A DNA stretch of 64,000 nucleotides from Pelotomaculum_B sp964543575 (GTDB lineage Bacteria; Bacillota; Desulfotomaculia; Desulfotomaculales; Pelotomaculaceae): NCBI GenBank assembly GCA_964543575.1, contig CAZIYV010000001.1, positions 4,629-68,628 of the forward strand. Direction: 5' to 3'. The first letter of the stretch is position 1; every line of letters begins with the position of its first letter. The notes under the pieces were generated by a model. It did not search any database and was not told the origin of the DNA. It saw only the letters and a list, made by a program, of their open reading frames with translations. Below, one piece after another: positions 61,684 through 64,000 of the stretch. The position numbers and the translations under genes are program-made.

Positions 61684-61850
61684 CAGGTTACCCCGGCTGT
61701 GCCGGGGGTGAAAAGGGAACCGGGTGCAAATCCCGGACGGTCTGGCCACTGTAAGTGGGGAGCGTCTCCTAAAAATGCCACTGGGTTAAAAAATACCCGG
61801 GAAGGCGGGAGATACGCTGTGAGCCACAAGTCAGGAGACCTGCCTGGTCA
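61684..61850 (+). ncRNA. Cobalamin riboswitch (second copy)
   Basis: A near-canonical aptamer: GGGAACCGGGTGCAAATCCC, GGTCTGGCCACTGTAAGTGG, GCCACTGGG, CCCGGGAAGGCGGGAGA and the full B12 box GCCACAAGTCAGGAGACCTG. It matches the consensus better than the copy at 49279. A terminator follows at 61921, but the first downstream coding sequence is only a truncated flavodoxin remnant. Confidence 0.94.
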
Positions 61851-61920
61851 TTTCGAGTACCGCCTTCCGTAGAAAGGCCAGGGCTGTAATTGTGTTTATT
61901 CAAAAGTTTTTACCTTTGTA

Positions 61921-61956
61921 AAACCCGGCTTCTTAACGGAGGAAGCCGGGTTTTTC
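61921..61956 (+). terminator. Terminator of the second cobalamin riboswitch
   Basis: AAACCCGGCTTC and GAAGCCGGGTTT, twelve-base perfect arms around a nine-base loop, then TTTTTC. Confidence 0.88.
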
Positions 61957-62258
61957 ATGTTAGCTCCTTCTTACTTTTAATTTCTACCTGTTCGGGGATG
62001 GATGGGTAGCTTTTTTAAAGCAAGTCCGCTATTAAGACGGACATGAAGATATTTATCATGGCGCCAGGGAGCGCCAGACGCCTCACTTATTGGCTTATTA
62101 AGACCATGCTTAAAAATATCATCACCGGATACGCCGGTTTCTCACAGGGAGGTGATTGCTGACCCGTTCGCTGTATCATTTGCAATTGCCCAAGGAGTAT
62201 TTGTCCTGTTCCGGCAGAACAGGTGATTTGTATTTCAGGTAAAGTTGGGTGTTTATAA
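61957..62258 (+). other. Gene-poor stretch between riboswitch terminator and flavodoxin remnant
   Basis: About 300 bases where a riboswitch-controlled gene would be expected. All frames are broken by stops. One short frame (TTG behind GGGAGGTGA near 62150) codes for fewer than 30 residues. I see no N-terminal flavodoxin half in any frame that could be joined by a single frameshift, so that part appears deleted. Confidence 0.45.
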
Positions 62259-62504
62259 TTCATAGAGGCAGAGATGGAACCTTTTGTTGAATCTCTCGGA
62301 GAAGAAGATATTGCCGGCAAGCCGGTTGTCTTATTCGGTTCCTACGATTGGGGGGATGGACAGTGGATGCGCGACTGGGAGGAAAGAATGAAGGGAAAAG
62401 GAGCATTACTTGTTGACAGAGGCATGATCATACATAACACCCCTGATGAAGAGGGATTGGCCAGATGTATAGGGCTTGGACAAAAGCTGGCATCATATAA
62501 GTGA
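62259..62504 (+). pseudogene. Truncated flavodoxin (C-terminal part only)
   Basis: About 80 residues remain in frame, matching the second half of a short-chain flavodoxin: E-P-F-V-E-S-L, V-L-F-G-S-Y-D-W-G-D-G-Q-W-M and a final L-G-Q-K-L-A. The N-terminal half with the FMN phosphate loop (T-x-T-G-N-T) is absent, and a stop codon (62256-62258) closes the frame upstream. It is probably non-functional. It lies between a cobalamin riboswitch and a DUF3793 gene; flavodoxin/DUF3793 neighbourhoods are common in Clostridia. Confidence 0.7.
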
Positions 62505-62529
62505 AATAGTATTTAAGGGGGATCACGAC

Positions 62530-63186
62530 TTGGATACAGCGCTTAAATTTAAGTACTTGGAGTGCCTGAACAGGCTGCAGGGGAGAGATTATCTCGCGGC
62601 CACCATCTCCTTTGGCGCTGCTCCCACTATTAAAGGAAAGAAGCCATCCTCCCTGCTCAATTTTTCCGTGCGGAGAAAAAACCTATTCACTCTGTGGCAT
62701 TGCTACAAACAGGAGTTATGCCGGGAGTTAAACCTGGATTATTTTGAGCTTAGAGACGGAGCGGAAAGCTCGACAGTGCTTTTTTACAGGAGGAAAATGC
62801 TTGAAAAGTACCTGGCCAATAGGCGCAACCAGGAATATTTAAACAGCTTGGGCTATCAGAATGACGTTACCCTGGAACAGAAGCTGCAGCTGCTGAAAAG
62901 GAGGTTTACCTCTACCTGCACACATGAAGTGGGCATATTTTTGGGAATTCCGGTTGAGGATGTGGAAGGCTTCATGGAAAACAAGGGAAAACATTATTTA
63001 TTGTCCAGGTACTGGAAGGTATACCGGAACCGGAAGCGGGCTGAACTGCTTTTTAGAATCTATGATGAGGCAAGAATCAATGCAGCCACTGCTGTTGTAA
63101 GGTTTAGCGAAGAGTATTATTCCCCGCAGGGTGTAATAGGTGTTGATTCTGCAAATGAAAATAACGCTTCTGCGTCCTTGGAGTAA
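62530..63186 (+). CDS. DUF3793 family protein
   Basis: The TTG at 62530 has AAGGGGG nine bases upstream; an ATG at 62476 lies in the flavodoxin remnant. About 218 residues with G-A-A-P-T-I-K-G-K-K-P-S-S-L-L near the N-terminus and H-E-V-G-I-F-L-G-I-P-V-E-D-V (about 136-149), both characteristic of DUF3793. The function is unknown; family members usually adjoin flavodoxin or iron/heme genes. Confidence 0.78.
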   Translation: MDTALKFKYLECLNRLQGRDYLAATISFGAAPTIKGKKPSSLLNFSVRRKNLFTLWHCYKQELCRELNLDYFELRDGAESSTVLFYRRKMLEKYLANRRNQEYLNSLGYQNDVTLEQKLQLLKRRFTSTCTHEVGIFLGIPVEDVEGFMENKGKHYLLSRYWKVYRNRKRAELLFRIYDEARINAATAVVRFSEEYYSPQGVIGVDSANENNASASLE

Positions 63187-63213
63187 GTTCGGATACAGCC
63201 AAGGAGGAGTAAA

Positions 63214-63300
63214 ATGCTCAGTTACGGTAAAAAAACGCTTATTGTTCTTTTGTTTTTGGCTATGGACTGGAATACAAGCAAAGAAGCAGGGGCTTATTGA
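63214..63300 (+). CDS. Possible 28-residue leader ORF upstream of the DUF2325 gene
   Basis: The ATG has a very strong AAGGAGGAG site. The product is 28 residues, with a short hydrophobic run (L-I-V-L-L-F-L). Its TGA overlaps the TTG start of the next gene (TTGA). It could be a real small protein, a coupling leader or the remains of a longer gene. Confidence 0.4.
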   Translation: MLSYGKKTLIVLLFLAMDWNTSKEAGAY

Positions 63301-63776
63301 GGATCTTTCCCGAGAAAGATAGCCTTGCCAGTGAGTTGGCTCATCAACGAAGGATAAGCCAGCAGCTGTATGAGGAGTTTCAGCGCATGTTGAAGGAGTT
63401 GTCCAATGTGCCCCCGGTTTGTCTGAAGACTACCAGTGAGGCTAGTCAGTGCAGGCGGCGGATTCTGATAGTGGGAGGGTTAAGTCGTTTAAATTCACTT
63501 TGTCAGGAAGTGGTGGAAGGGTTAGGACATGATTTTGCTTATCATGACGGTTATCTGAATAGCGGGGAGAATAAGCTAAAGAGCCTGATTCAGAATGTGG
63601 ACATGGTCCTCTGTTTTACGGATTGCAACAGTCATGGAGCCTGTCATAGCGTGAAAAAGATATGTAAACGTTTAAATAAGGACTGCTGTTTCTTGAACAA
63701 CACCAGTTTTACTTCCATATTTAAAGTTGTGCAAGGTATTAATGCGGCGAATCCGGAAAACTGCTCGTCAAATTGA
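63297..63776 (+). CDS. DUF2325 domain protein
   Basis: A 159-residue protein. An N-terminal coiled helix (about 8-40) is followed by the DUF2325 fold: R-R-I-L-I-V-G-G-L-S-R-L, A-Y-H-D-G-Y, V-L-C-F-T-D-C-N-S-H-G-A-C-H-S-V. The domain is Rossmann-like, rich in Cys/His and of unknown role, often near metal or redox genes in Clostridia. Start: TTG 63297, coupled to the small ORF upstream. Confidence 0.76.
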   Translation: MRIFPEKDSLASELAHQRRISQQLYEEFQRMLKELSNVPPVCLKTTSEASQCRRRILIVGGLSRLNSLCQEVVEGLGHDFAYHDGYLNSGENKLKSLIQNVDMVLCFTDCNSHGACHSVKKICKRLNKDCCFLNNTSFTSIFKVVQGINAANPENCSSN

Positions 63777-63858
63777 GTTGCCCAAAAGACTCCCGATAAA
63801 ATGCAACTTAATGTACAATGAAGTACAAAGACAAGAAAAACCGGAGAGGGCGGGTTGT

Positions 63859-64000
63859 GTGCAAAGAGAACATGGACAGGACGTATTTGACGAAGGGTTA
63901 AAGGTAGCGCTGGTTCATGCTGCGGTGCACTGGGGAGAGAAGGAGAAGAATCTTGATAAATTACTGGAGCTAAATAAAAAAGCTGCCGGGGCTGGAGCCA
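63859..64000 (+). CDS. Carbon-nitrogen hydrolase (nitrilase family), N-terminal fragment at window edge
   Basis: The GTG at 63859 lies behind GGAGAGGGCGGG. The open frame to the edge includes L-K-V-A-L-V-H-A-A-V-H-W-G-E-K-E-K-N-L, the usual first strand and helix of nitrilase-superfamily amidases. The catalytic Glu-Lys-Cys residues lie beyond the window, so the function is only a family guess. Confidence 0.62.
   Translation, partial: MQREHGQDVFDEGLKVALVHAAVHWGEKEKNLDKLLELNKKAAGAGA

Noticed and set aside
62157..62250. Short TTG-initiated ORF behind GGGAGGTGA upstream of the flavodoxin remnant
   Set aside because: Fewer than 30 codons, no similarity noticed, and the neighbouring frames are equally short. 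It was left as part of the decayed region.

Overview
The window looks like a chromosome segment of an anaerobic, Gram-positive-type Clostridia bacterium, probably near the Desulfotomaculum/Pelotomaculum group. This is an inference, not a database result. It rests on S-layer homology (SLH) cell-wall anchors, a tungsten-type aldehyde:ferredoxin oxidoreductase, ECF-type transporters, three cobalamin-linked radical SAM genes, DUF3793/DUF2325 proteins, strong AGGAGG-like ribosome sites and frequent TTG/GTG starts. I saw no rRNA, tRNA, CRISPR array or transposase.

Layout. (1) 1-9.8 kb: secreted and membrane proteins around a small glycan-modification cluster. It holds a fused phosphoglycosyltransferase/acetyltransferase, a sugar epimerase, a WbqC-like protein and a left-handed beta-helix acetyltransferase, then a geranylgeranyl-reductase-like flavoprotein, a DUF1616/CPBP-protease pair and a HTH regulator. 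(2) 9.8-24.2 kb: a polysaccharide assembly and export locus with several glycosyltransferases, a Wzm/Wzt ABC exporter, two B12-binding radical SAM proteins and a large DUF2206 membrane protein. The last 3 kb are much more AT-rich. (3) 24.3-34.3 kb: a nucleotide-sugar locus with the heptose set GmhA, GmhB, HddA-like kinase and HddC-like nucleotidyltransferase. It also carries two sugar reductase/epimerases, an unaccompanied TPP enzyme pair (E1 alpha and beta), a PLP enzyme whose catalytic Lys is His (3-dehydrase type) and a third B12-binding radical SAM protein. Together these suggest an activated deoxy, possibly two-carbon-branched, sugar. (4) 34.3-36.7 kb: membrane proteins and a subtilisin-like protease. 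(5) 37.2-46.1 kb: an operon of an aldehyde oxidoreductase, PxpB/PxpC/PxpA-like proteins, a biotin carrier, biotin carboxylase and a six-helix membrane protein, then a sigma-54-type activator whose GAFTGA loop is degenerate.

(6) 46.1-63.8 kb is dominated by cobalt and cobalamin. A cbiMN-cbiQ-cbiO cobalt importer runs on the minus strand behind a folded leader that is not a cobalamin riboswitch. On the plus strand a cobalamin riboswitch with a terminator precedes a long operon: an ABC-2 transporter, two SLH-anchored alpha/alpha-toroid proteins (one with a DUF4430/transcobalamin-like beta domain), a membrane-tethered DUF4430 protein, EcfT, fused EcfA-EcfA', an S component, a membrane-anchored protein with seven beta-propeller-like repeats, and the corrinoid adenosyltransferase CobA. 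The toroid-plus-beta-domain plan is that of animal transcobalamin and intrinsic factor. My main proposal is that this is a Gram-positive surface B12-capture system: wall-anchored binders pass corrinoid to a tethered binder, then to the ECF importer, and CobA adenosylates it. A second cobalamin riboswitch follows, but only a truncated flavodoxin remnant lies downstream. The window ends in DUF3793, DUF2325 and the start of a nitrilase-family gene.
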